Source of the DNA: Halicephalobus mephisto
Taxonomy: Eukaryota; Nematoda; Chromadorea; Rhabditida; Panagrolaimidae
Direction of reading: 5' to 3'
Assembly: GCA_009193035.1 (NCBI GenBank)
Contig: SWDT01000004.1
Coordinates: 372,001-436,000, forward strand
Length of the DNA stretch: 64,000 nt
Shown in pieces: positions 44,558-54,292 of this stretch. The position numbers and the translations under genes were made by a program. Below the pieces are notes generated by a model, which saw nothing but the letters and a program-made list of their open reading frames with translations, searched no databases and was not told the DNA's origin. The stretch's first letter is position 1, and every line of letters starts with the position of its first letter.

Positions 44558-45500
44558 ATGGCTCGCAGAATCTTCGTCGTCACTGGTGCTAATCAAGGAA
44601 TCGGGTACGGAATTGTCGAAAAACTCGCTCAGATCCTCGATTCTGCTGTTATTTACCTTACTGGTGAGTTTTTACGTTGTTTTGATATATGAAAATTTAC
44701 AATATTCCAGCTAGAGACGTTGAGAGAGGAAACACAGCAGTGTCCAAGTTGGAGGACGTCTTGGGAAGCAAGAAAAAGAGTGACATTCGTTTTCACCAAC
44801 TAGATATCACCAAGGAAGATTTAGTCAAGGAATTTGCAGAATTTTTGAAGAAGGAACATGGCGGATTGGATGTGCTGATCAACAACGCCGGATTCGCTTT
44901 TAAAAATAATGCTACTGATCCGGCTTCTGTTCAGGCAGATGTGACTATTGGAGTGAACTACTACGGAACGAAGCTCGTTTCCGCTTATTTGATCCCACTG
45001 ATTCGTTCCGGAGGAAGAGTCGTCAATGTGTGCTCTCAATTAGGCGGGATATTCATCGAAATTTAAAACATGATCATTTTCAGGAGTCATGAAGGACAAA
45101 TACGACCAGAAGCACATTGACAAGCTGAAGAACGCTGTCGACGAAGACGTCATTGATGAATTTGTCGAAGAATACAAGAGGTTTGGTTTTGGCTTCAAGT
45201 AGTTTGATTTTGGTTTTCAGAAGATCCAGAGAACCAGATACTCGTAAAGCAGGAGGATTCCCCGAGTCTGCTTATAGGGTTTCCAAAGCTGCCGAGATCG
45301 CCCTCACCTTGGTTCACCACCGTCGCTACAAGGACCTGAAGATCAACGCCTGCTGTCCCGGATTCGTCTCCACCAACATGACTTCTTACAAGGGTCATCT
45401 GACGATCGAACAAGGAGCCGATACTCCAGTGTACTTGGCCACGAGCGACGAAGCTCCCAATGGAGAGTTCATATATCAAAGAAGAATTATCGACTGGTAA
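44558..45500 (+). CDS. Short-chain dehydrogenase, carbonyl-reductase (CBR1)-like
   Basis: Four exons: 44558-44663, 44711-45043, 45084-45180 and 45221-45500; 271 residues. It is an NADPH-dependent reductase of carbonyl compounds, probably cytosolic. The nucleotide-binding motif TGANQGIG is at residues 10-17, LDIT marks the adenine-side Asp, NNAG is at about residue 89, catalytic Ser is in VNVCSQLG and the catalytic pair is YRVSK. The long segment between Ser and Tyr (KDKYDQKHIDKLKNAVDEDV) is the insertion typical of monomeric CBR1-type enzymes. The end PVYLATSDEAPNGEFIYQRR fits the family. Intron 2 must use a GC donor (TTAG/GCGGGA) to keep the frame and the conserved LGVMKD sequence. The other introns are GT-AG and as short as 40 bp. 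Confidence 0.9.
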
Positions 45501-45529
45501 TTTGAGGATGTTTGCATTTTTGTAAATTC

Positions 45530-45697
45530 CCACACAAAAAAGCGTAACTTTTGATATTGTAACAATTGCGAAATGAAACAAAGATATGATAATCGTTAAT
45601 TTTTCATGAATATTTGACTTTTGTGAAGAAAATTAAAAAAAATAGAAACGATTTTCATTTTTTACTAAATTAAAAGTTGCATTTTTTGTGTAGGGAT
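45530..45697. mobile_element. Family-E MITE with inverted ends
   Basis: The left end is CACACAAAAAAGCGTAACTT; the right end AAGTTGCATTTTTTGTGTAG is its approximate reverse complement. The interior (ATTTTTCATGAATATTTGAC) matches the reverse complement of the tandem array at 11848-12500. It lies just after the SDR stop codon. Confidence 0.75.
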
Positions 45698-45987
45698 TTT
45701 GGATAGTGTCTATTTTTAACTGAAATTGAAACTTTTTAATCACTATCCGAAATTTACTGGAGACAAAAATAATTATCCAAAAACAGCAATAAACTTCTCT
45801 GAAACAATGAGCTTCAAAAAAACGAACGTACTTCTACCGTAATTTCAAGGATTGTCGCGGTAGGAGCCAATTCTCGTCTTGCACTATCTGTAATTTTGAC
45901 TTTTCACAAAATCCCCACATTTTAGATTTAAAAAATCAAATTTAAAAACTTCTTTAAAAATTGTCAAAAATAATTATTTTAAAAAAA

Positions 45988-48900
45988 TCAAAATTCACTG
46001 ATCGGTCTCATTCGGAGGTAACTCTGGAGCTGGGGCAGGGAGTGGATCCTCTGGGTCAAGGCCTTTAGTCTCTGGTAAGGAGCCACGATTTCTGGATAGA
46101 GGTTCTCGATTATTTCGAAACAAACAGCCACTCCGAAATCCGCAAAAGTCAATCCTCCAGGAAACAGAAATCCGTGAAGAGTGAATTTTGAAGCCGCGTT
46201 TTCCAGAATCGGAAAATAATGATTAATCACCATCGATGGAGATTTCGTTGTTGATCCGTCCGAAAATTTGGATATATCGACAGTTGGATGATTTTTCTTC
46301 ACATATTCCAAAACAAAAGGTCTAAAAGCATTAATCAAGGTCATCAGGACATCCATGATCCCGTCAACTTCAGCTTCTTCGACGGGATTCTTCCCTGCCA
46401 ATCCATACTGTCTCCCAATGAATCTAGCAATAGCCACAGCATGACAAATAACATGTCCGTCAAACTGTAGAATCGGCAATTGTTGAAATGCAAATTCTAA
46501 AATTAAAATTAAATAAAAAATAAAAAATTTAAAAAATAAAAAAATAAAAAAAAATTTAAATTAAATAAAAAATTTAAAATTTAAGAAATAAAAAAAATTT
46601 AAATTAAATCACGTAAAAAATAAAAAATTTAAATTAAATAAAAAGTTAAAAATCAAAATTAAGTAAAAAATTAAAAATGAAAAAACTTTAAATTAAATAA
46701 AAAATCATATCATATCATACTATTATAAAAGACAGAAGTGGTTTGTGCGGAAATTCAAAAAAAATTAATAACAAAGCCATTTTGCGATAGGGATTTTTTA
46801 ATTGTTGATTTTCTTTAAGTTCATATTGAGGCCTTTGGAGTAATATAAAAATCACTGAAATCCTATGGGGATTTACGTGGATTTCCTAATTTAATTACGA
46901 AATCCGGTGGGGTGGTCAATTTATAACGAGCGCGTTTTTTGCATTTTTGGCGCAGTGGTCTGCGCGCTGTCTTGAGAAATTAGTATGCCTGTGGTTCGAT
47001 CCCTCACACGAACAAATCACTTTTTCTTTTGTTGTCTATTCACATTTTATACCTTCGATATAACTGAGCTATTTTTTGCAAGGATGTGAGAGTATGAAAG
47101 AAGGATTGAGTAATTGTTATTACTTAGTTACTGTATTAGTTTTAATTTTATTAATGAATGAGAGAATGGTCAGAGTTTTTGTTCCAGATGGGAATAGAAA
47201 TTTGGAGAATGAAAACGGGAAATTTGAGGTCCCATAAAAATTATTAGGTTTAGGAAATATTGTGAAAGATGTCTTCGAAGACATTAACACAATAAAATAT
47301 ATGGGAAATGTTGTTGATCGAGTAATCTTCACACCGGGAAATCTTGACTCATTAAGTATTAATAACAATAGTGTTGCGCGATTTCTTGGGGAAGAGAAAC
47401 TTTGCAAAGCATTGATGATATCGATTATGACGATGAGAATGATGGAAACAACTTTCATTAGAATTTTTAAACAGTTCAGCTCCTGTCGGATATCCTCCAC
47501 ATGAATTATACTTAAGAAAACGAGCTATTGTGATACTTCTTAGAAACTTAAGAGTTAAAAAAAGCTTATGCAGTGGAACAAGGTTAATTATAAATCATAT
47601 GGGTAGGCATATTATTAGTTGTAAGGTTATAATAGGAATTAATGAAGGAAAGTATGTAATGCTTCTCAAATTCCATTTATATCTCGAAGCAATGCTAATT
47701 TTCGATACTTATAGGTTATACGCACACAGGTCTTATCACAAAAATTTTTAGTGAATTTTAACATATTGTTAGATGAAGTAACAATTTCAAATAAAAATAC
47801 AAACAATATCGCGAGATATAGTTAAGTTAGATTTAAGTTTCTTGGGCTGAACTTAGGCTTGGGATTAGGTTTAGGCTAAGCTAAATTAGGATATGTGCGT
47901 ATAACCCATAAGTACCCAATTTTCCTATCAAATTTAGAAGAAGACAATTGTTTATCAGATTAGCATTTGCCATGATAATTAACAAAGGTTAGGGATAGAT
48001 CTTTAGTTTAATTAAACTCTATTTTACCAATCCCAATTTTCTCACATGAACAGTTATGCAGTATGTCGCGAAAAGCTGTATCTTTCGATCATAACTCGCT
48101 TCACAGTTATCGTATCGGGACTGAATACTATAACTATTCAGAGCTCTTTAAGATCTATGATTTGAGCTCACGTGCATTCCCGAAAATCTTTTCCTTCAGA
48201 AGTTGTGACATAAAAATAAACTTTCCGGCACAAAAAATTTAGGTCTTTAAATATTGATAAATGGTGTGTAGAATGGGGGTAATGGGACCGGTAGATTCTC
48301 AATCTGATATCAAAATCAAGGGTTAGACTTTAGAATCCAGAGATTCGGAGTTCTGGATTCTAAAGTTTGAAAAGCCATAACCCCATTAGATGAAGTTCAA
48401 TTAACTTTATTTCCTTTTAAAATCATATCTTCAGAGATCTCCAACTTTCCTTTGGACACTGATTTTTGAAGTCGTATCTCAAGGGGAATTCTGAAGTCTG
48501 TTTTCCTGTGTTTCTATTTATTACTATCTAACTAAACAGTAAGGTCATTAAAGTTCCCTATAATGCAAAATAGGATGCGATATCAGTGTTGTGTCCGAAA
48601 AAATCTACATCAGAAAAACTACTTCTAATCATTGTTTGAGAGTTAAGAATAGCATTTTGTTAATCAAGAAATTACTTATTGCAGATGAAAAATATTGATT
48701 ATGGGTTTTTAGCAGTTACGGAATTCATTGGTGGTGGGGTTTTTAACTTGGAATCCCGGAATCAGAAGTTTAAAATTTAAGAAAAGGATGTAAATGAATG
48801 ATCAATTATAGGATTTTTAGGTGTGCAAATAGCAAAGATAATAGGAGTTTTGAGTTAGGACACGAAGATGAGGGTACGGAGATAATCGATCACTAATATA

Positions 48901-50266
48901 CATAAATTCGATGATAAATCACCAATGAATAATCAAGTATAAGGTTTCCTGGCACCAGAAATTTACCGGTATCGGCATTTTTAAGTCAGGACCTCGGGTG
49001 AAGGTTATTAAAAGCTCAGGTTAACTCATAAATAGAAGGTAAATATCGAATTTTTCAGCATGGAAATTTAAAAAATAATGTTATTTTCGCTCTAGGATCA
49101 CTACTAAGTGGCTTTTCTGTGTTAGGATAGAAAACTAGACTAGAATGAGAGCATTAGAAAAGATAACTTGAACATCAGGACAGTAGAATACTGTAGAAAA
49201 TGAGTGAGACCCTCAGCAATCTTTGGTGTGTGATATATGTTTATTGTCCATGTCTTATTATTTTAAGTAAAGATTAGTAATATTCTTTCTATTCCTATCT
49301 TAATAGTGGTCTTCCAGAGAAGTTTATTATTTCACTATTTCGATGTGGGAAAACCAGTTTTGAAGCTCCAAGATAGTTCTACAGCGAAAATAACTTGACT
49401 TTCGAATTTTAAAAATTCAATTCTGTGACCCCGTACCCCCTTACCCTAAGGTTCTGACTCAAAGGTTTTAATACTAATGAATTTTTCATCAAAGCATCTC
49501 ATTTTTCATTATTTAACCACAGCCTATTCTCAATTTTTAAATTTTTGCATCGGAAAGTCAAAAATTACGTAGAATGCGTCTTAAAGTAGTTTTATTGTCG
49601 TGATGTTTGTTATTCAGTTATTGGCTAAACTTTGTCATGAAAGTAAATGCAATCACTACTTATAAATTCATAATAGCATAAGCAAAATTTTGCAAAGCCT
49701 GCCGTAGGGAAGCTTCGTCGCTTATATTAAAATATGACATAATGTACAAAAGGTAAATAGGTGTACATAAATGTTAAATTGACCAAAGATATTTCTGAAG
49801 AATAAAAGTGACTTCTTTTAACAGCAAAGGGCCCGCCAAAGGCGGGCTACCTTTGCTTGTAAATTTAAATTACGCAAAAAAAAAATTTAAATTACGCAAA
49901 AAAAAATTTAAATTACGTGAAAAAATAAAATTTTAAAAAATTAATATTTTAAAAGTTGGATTACATGGAAAATTAAATTATATAAAAATTACAAAAATAA
50001 AATTCAAAAATTGCATATTGTAACTAACCGTGGCTTCTAGTTTTCCAATATTCGTAGGAAATCCTGTCGTCGATGAACGGCTCTCCGACAAAAACGAAAA
50101 TTAATCTGGATATCTCGGCCAATCCCTTTGAATTGAAAAAAGTTAATTTGTACTTGGGTTTTATGCCCTGAGGGCTTGGAACAGGACATAAAGCAATTTC
50201 AGATTTGTCCGAAAAATCATCTTCTGATTTTGGCGAAGAAATCCAAGGAATATAGAAAAAATCCAT
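45988..50266 (-). CDS. GST-like protein D, N-terminally extended, catalytic Tyr replaced by Phe; 3.5-kb intron
   Basis: Two exons: 50266-50029 and 46496-45988, 248 residues, with the same phase-1 intron position as paralogues A-C. It starts MDFFYIPWISSPKSEDD (an upstream in-frame Met five codons earlier is possible). GST fold: KYKLTFFNSKGLAEISRLIF, GEPFIDDRISYEYW, LPILQFDGHVICHAVAIARF, helical domain GGLTFADFGVAVCFE, ending SYLRMRPISEF. Catalytic Tyr is Phe (LTFF), and the GSH-site Gln-Ser reads His-Ala. The 3532-bp intron, against 461-909 bp in the paralogues, is explained by an inserted Helitron remnant and other repeats. The exon pairing rests on exact frame and motif fit; no other exon 1 or exon 2 of this family is unpaired in the window. 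Confidence 0.82.
46500..46715. repeat. AT-rich AAATTAAATAAAAAAT repeat in the GST D intron
   Basis: Loose 20-25 bp tandem units of TTAAATTAAATAAAAAATTT adjoining exon 2. Confidence 0.7.
46941..47010 (+). ncRNA. tRNA-like sequence (pol III boxes A and B), probably SINE or pseudo-tRNA
   Basis: Box A TGGCGCAGTGGTC (46948-46960) and box B GGTTCGATCCC (46993-47003) both match the tRNA consensus with correct spacing. A D-stem GCGC/GCGC forms and the anticodon-loop position reads TTGAGAA (GAG). The acceptor stem does not pair and the anticodon stem is weak, so a functional tRNA is unlikely. It is followed by TTTTTCTTTT, which could end a pol III transcript. Confidence 0.5.
47155..47760 (+). pseudogene. 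Decayed Helitron PIF1-like helicase, C-terminal part
   Basis: Plus-strand fragments in shifting frames. First come LMNERMVRVF and LENENGKFEVP, then VDRVIFTPGNLDSLSINNNS and RFLGEEKLCK (the helicase ILTPxNxDxxxIN and LPGEE region). A shifted DDIDYDDENDGNNF is next, then FLNSSAPVGYPPHELYLRKR and IVILLRNLRVKKSLCSGTRL (LPPHxLxLKxGxxVMLLRNLNxxxGLCNGTRL). The last piece is IISCKVIIGINEGK. The order matches the C-terminal half of Helitron/PIF1 helicases. Frameshifts near 47410 and 47460 inactivate it. It lies within the GST D intron. Confidence 0.8.
47761..49823. other. GST D intron, unique sequence without a supportable gene
   Basis: Composition is less AT-rich than the other introns, consistent with being part of the inserted element. 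It includes the hairpin at 48327-48366. Confidence 0.4.
48327..48366. repeat. Perfect 15-bp hairpin
   Basis: ACTTTAGAATCCAGA, 10-nt loop, TCTGGATTCTAAAGT. No other role is evident. Confidence 0.85.
49824..49856. repeat. GC-rich hairpin, possible transposon terminus
   Basis: GCAAAGG-GCCCGCC, loop AAA, GGCGGGC-TA-CCTTTGC: a 14-bp stem with one 2-nt bulge in AT-rich surroundings. GC hairpins near the 3' end are a Helitron trait, but the expected terminal CTRR is not present at the usual distance (it reads CTTG). Confidence 0.6.
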
Positions 50267-51177
50267 CGTCGAAATTTTCAAACATGAATCATCATAGAAA
50301 AGTAAAATTTAACGACGAAACTGAACGAAAAAAAATAAAAAAATCCACCGAAAAAAACAAACAAACTTTAATCTTCGTTTTATATGAATTTTATCGAAAT
50401 TATATAAATTCAAAAAGCACTTTTATCAAAATAATATTTAACAGTAATTTCAATTTTAAAATTCGTCTCGAAATTATTTTTAGTAATTTTTAATTGAAAA
50501 TTTTCAGAATTTTTAAAATTTTAAAAATTTTTAAAATACAATCGATTTTTCGAAATCTTCAATTTTCGAAATTAAATTTTAAAAATTTAAAAATTAATAA
50601 TTTAATTCGAAATTAAATTTTTAAAAATTAAAAATTAATAATTTAATTCGAATTTGGATTTTTAAAAATTTAAAAATTAATAATTCAATTCGAAATTGAA
50701 TTTTTAAAAATTTAAAATTAATAATTCAATTCGAAATTGAATTTTTAAAAATTTAAAATTAATAATTCAATTCGAATTTAAATTTTCCAATTTTCGAAAT
50801 TGGATTTTTAAAATTTCGAACTTAATAATTTAATTCGAATTTGGATTTTTAAAATTTCGAATTTGGTAGTTGGATTTAAATTGATTCAAAATCGATTCAG
50901 GAAATACTAGATTTGTTCTTTTGCCTGCTCTAAATCGGCCTCCGTAAAAGTTCAAACAGCACCAAAACCATACTACAAACATAAGAACAAAGACTATTTC
51001 GAAACTATTTGAATATGAAGTTTTAAAAGATTCTAGAAATTTCGAAAACTTCCCTAAAAATAAAAAAAAAATTAATAACAAAATTAGTCGATTTTTGTAA
51101 AAAATTCATAAATTCAAATTTTTTTTATTTTTATTCTTTATGTGGAAATTCAAAAATTACATTATTATAGAAATTAA
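50267..51177. other. AT-rich intergenic; AATTTAATTCGAAATT repeats
   Basis: 50560-50870 carries six or more copies of a roughly 48-bp unit with TTAATAATTCAATTCGAAAT. No gene is seen. 51145-51177 is the left half of a family-G-adjacent repeat interrupted by the Merlin element. Confidence 0.55.
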
Positions 51178-51185
51178 AAATAAAG

Positions 51186-51953
51186 GGTACTTTCCCGTTA
51201 GCCGACCGCATCCTCCCGAAATGAAAATTCTTTTGGCGCGCTTTTAGCCTACTTTAAATGTTTTCTTATTATTTAACGTTTTTCTTCCTTTTTCTTATCA
51301 GCATGAAGTTATTTGAATTCCCAAGTACAGAAAAAGATGCAATATACTTTTTACAAGACCGTGGTGTGCTCCATAGACAAAAGTTCTGTTTAAACGGTCA
51401 TAGAATGTCTCTGAACATTAATAAAGGACATTGGCGTTGTTGTAAAAGTACTTGTAGAACTAGTATTAGTTTGCGTAATAATACATGGCTAGAAGGCACA
51501 CGTTTACCTTTTCTTACTATTATTCGACTTATTTATTTTTGGTCTCGAAAATGGTCCACCATTAATAATTGTATAGAAGAGCTTGGCGTGGATAAAAGCA
51601 CACCGGTGGTGTGGAACGCAGCATTGCGAGAAATTTGTGCAGAATCTCTACGCAAAAGAGAAGGAAAATAGGAGGACCTGGTATGATTGTTGAAATAGAT
51701 GAATCCTTATTTAATTACAACTTCTCTATTGATAGAGGAAAATGGAAGTGAACTAACAACCCTTGCACACATCTATCAACATGTTATTCCTCTGTAGGAA
51801 CTTGTAGTAGTATTTTTCTTTGAATGTGCAGAGCATAGGAGGAGGAAAATTGGAAGAAAGCATTAAATATCGAAGAAATTTTTAAAAATAGGTTAAAGCG
51901 CGCCAAAAGAATTTTCGTTTCGGGAGGATGCGGTCGGCTAACGGGAAAGTACC
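51186..51953 (+). mobile_element. Merlin DNA transposon, internally deleted, with 8-bp target duplication
   Basis: 56-bp terminal inverted repeats at 51186-51241 and 51898-51953 (GGTACTTTCCCGTTAGCCGA...TTCTTTTGGCGCGC) differ at one position. AAATAAAG flanks both sides (51178-51185 and 51954-51961), the 8-bp duplication expected for Merlin. The transposase is IS1016/IS1595-like. An ORF (51258-51671) contains the zinc-binding N-terminal region (LNGHRMSLNINKGHWRCCKS...CRTSISLRNNTWLEGTRLPF) and ends in a shifted frame. About 10 codons before that stop, frame +1 continues KIGGPGMIVEIDESLFNYNF, the first DDE Asp block, then stops after DRGKWK. The rest of the catalytic core is absent. The element could move only with transposase from elsewhere. 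Confidence 0.92.
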
Positions 51954-52009
51954 AAATAAAGTTTTGTAAAATTATTTTAAAAGGAATTTTTATAATTTAA
52001 AAAAAAAAT

Positions 52010-52320
52010 TTAAGAATGATGAGGAATAACTGAGAATCGACTTTTGTAGAAAATTACCAGTTTTACCATTTTTTCATTTTCACTCGCCCTTGCGCGGGAA
52101 TTCAAAAATCACATTATTATAAAAATTAAAAATAAAGTTTTGTAAAATTATTTTAAAAGAATTTTTGTAATGGTTTAAAAAAAATTAAGAATGAAGAATA
52201 ACTGAGAGTCGACTTTTATAGAAAATTACCAGTTTTACCATTTTTTCACTTTCACTCGCCCTTGCGCGGGAATTCAAAAATCACAAAAAAGCAATCAATT
52301 TTTATTCAATCATTTTTATA
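52010..52320. repeat. Tandem copies of the Merlin insertion-site repeat plus family G
   Basis: Two copies of AATAACTGAGAATCGACTTT ... TTTTCACTTTCACTCGCCCT, TGCGCGGGAATTCAAAAATC. The first continues into TTAAAAATAAAGTTTTGTAA, the uninterrupted version of the site occupied by the Merlin element. Confidence 0.85.
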
Positions 52321-52600
52321 AAAAAATAAAAAACAATTTAAAAAATAAAAATCAACGTACCCAGAAATGACTTAAATCCGATGGCCTATGTGACACAAGA
52401 TTGAATATAACGAATTTGATTGATATTATCCGAGAACTTTCTTATTCAATATTCTTATTTTTTCGAAAGTTTCATCCGTGTTTTTGACACGTCGACAAGG
52501 GATTTGACGCTCTCGAATTCTCTTCCCTTAGTAACTCTAAACTGGGCAAACAAGTATTTTCAACCAGAGCAGTCGATTTTTGAGAATTTCGATTTTCGAA
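52321..52600. other. Unassigned spacer
   Basis: Unique sequence with short open frames and no recognisable product. Confidence 0.35.
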
Positions 52601-52614
52601 TTAGTTTGAACTTG

Positions 52615-53215
52615 ATAATTTGAATAAAATTAATTTAATTTTTAAATTTTGAATAAAATTAATTTAATTTTTAAATTTTGAATATAATTAATTTAATTTT
52701 TAAATTTCGAACTTGATAATTTGAATAAAATTAATTTAATTTTTAAATTTTAAATTTTGAATATAATTAATTTAATTTTTAAATTTCAAATTTAATAGTT
52801 TTGTTCGAATTCCAATTAATTTCACTTTTGAACTTGAATTTTTCGAATATTTCAATTTCGAATTTAACAATTTAGTTCGATTTAGAAATTTCCAATTTTT
52901 GAATTAATTTTATTTTATTTAAAAAGTTCAAAACGTTGAACTTGGACAGTTTAATTTTGTTTTTAAAAATTTTCAATTTTCGAATTTGTTTAATTTTATT
53001 TTTTAAATTTTTTCGATTTCCAAATTTTATTAATTTTATTTTTAAAAATTTTCAATTTTCGAATTTGTTTAATTTTATTTTTAAGAATTTCCGATTTTCG
53101 AATTTTATTAATTTTATTTTTAAAAATTTTCAATTTTCGAATTTTATTAATTTTATTTTTAAGAATTTCCGATTTTCGAACTCAACAATTGGGAACTGAT
53201 TTCGAAACTTTAGAT
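52615..53215. repeat. AT-rich tandem repeats (two families)
   Basis: 52620-52800 has units TAATTTAATTTTTAAATTTTGAATA. 52960-53180 has five copies of a roughly 44-bp unit TTTAAAAATTTTCAATTTTCGAATTT. Confidence 0.85.
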
Positions 53216-53439
53216 TTTTGAACTTCGAATTAGTTATAAATCAACAACTTTGTTGTCAATTTCGTCTGGAATTGTTGTGCATGTTTGTTACTTTGGTGTT
53301 CGTTGTTAATTCAGTTCAATTTTTAAAATTTAATTTACATAAAATTATTATATCTCATTTTGACCTATTAAATTAAAATTCTATAAAAATTCATACATTT
53401 TAAAAATTTTTATACATATTTCTTGATTTCATCATTATT

Positions 53440-53895
53440 TATTAATTTAGTTAAAGTTTTAATTGATTTATATATGGTTTTTATTTTTTTTATGATTTAT
53501 TAAATTTATTCGAATTTCATATAAATTTTAGCAGATTATTTTAAATTTTTATATAAATTGTTTAATTTCATCATTATTTATTAACTTAGTTGAAATTTTA
53601 ATTGATTTATATATAATTTTTATTTTTTTTATGATTTATTAAATTGATTCGAATTTCATATAAATTTTCGCAGATTATTGTAAATTTTTATATAAGTTGT
53701 TTAATTTCATCATTATTTATTAACTTAGTTGAAATTTTAATTGATTTATATATAGTTTTTATTTTTTTATGATTTGTTAAATTGATTCGAATTTCATATA
53801 AATTTTCGCAGATTATTGTAAATTTTTATATAAGTTGTTTAATTTCATCATTATTAGTTTAATTAAAATTTTTAATTGATTTATAATTTTTATTT
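53440..53895. repeat. ~125-bp tandem repeat, four copies
   Basis: Units share TTTAATTTCATCATTATTTA, then GTTGAAATTTTAATTGATTT and TTCGAATTTCATATAAATTT. The last copy is truncated. Confidence 0.85.
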
Positions 53896-54093
53896 TTGAT
53901 TATGATTTGTTACACTCGTTCGAGTTCCATATAAGTCTCCGTAGATTCCTCTCAACACGAAACAATCGCAAGTTCCACTGAACAGCGGATGAATCAGGTC
54001 CTCTTTGCGCAGTTTTCTTTTCATATATCCATTTTGTGTCGATCGATTTATATCTGAAAATCCGTCATCCCGTGACCGTTGCTTAATCCCCAA
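53890..54093 (-). other. Possible unplaced exon or ORF upstream of the RhoGAP gene
   Basis: A less AT-rich minus-strand open frame reads GFSDINRSTQNGYMKRKLRK and EDLIHPLFSGTCDCFVLRGI, ending at 53890. A TTTTCAG lies upstream of DINRST and could be an acceptor. No family is recognised and no partner exon was found. It may equally be the RhoGAP promoter region. Confidence 0.2.
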
Positions 54094-54292
54094 ATTGATC
54101 GAGAAAGGACTTTTTCCTCGAATCTGAGGGGAATTCGTGTTTTTCGTTTCCCTAATGTCCGGAATTTTTCAATTTTAGGATTTGTGGCTAATAGGATAAT
54201 TGATAAATGCCAGTTTTTCCAATTTTTAGGACAGTTTGAAAGCTTTCATATATCGAAATTAAAGAATTTTAATTTTTTCTATTTTTAGGTCA

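Noticed and set aside
46941..47010. Functional tRNA-Leu(GAG)
   Set aside because: Box A and B are good, but the acceptor stem does not pair and the anticodon stem has mismatches.
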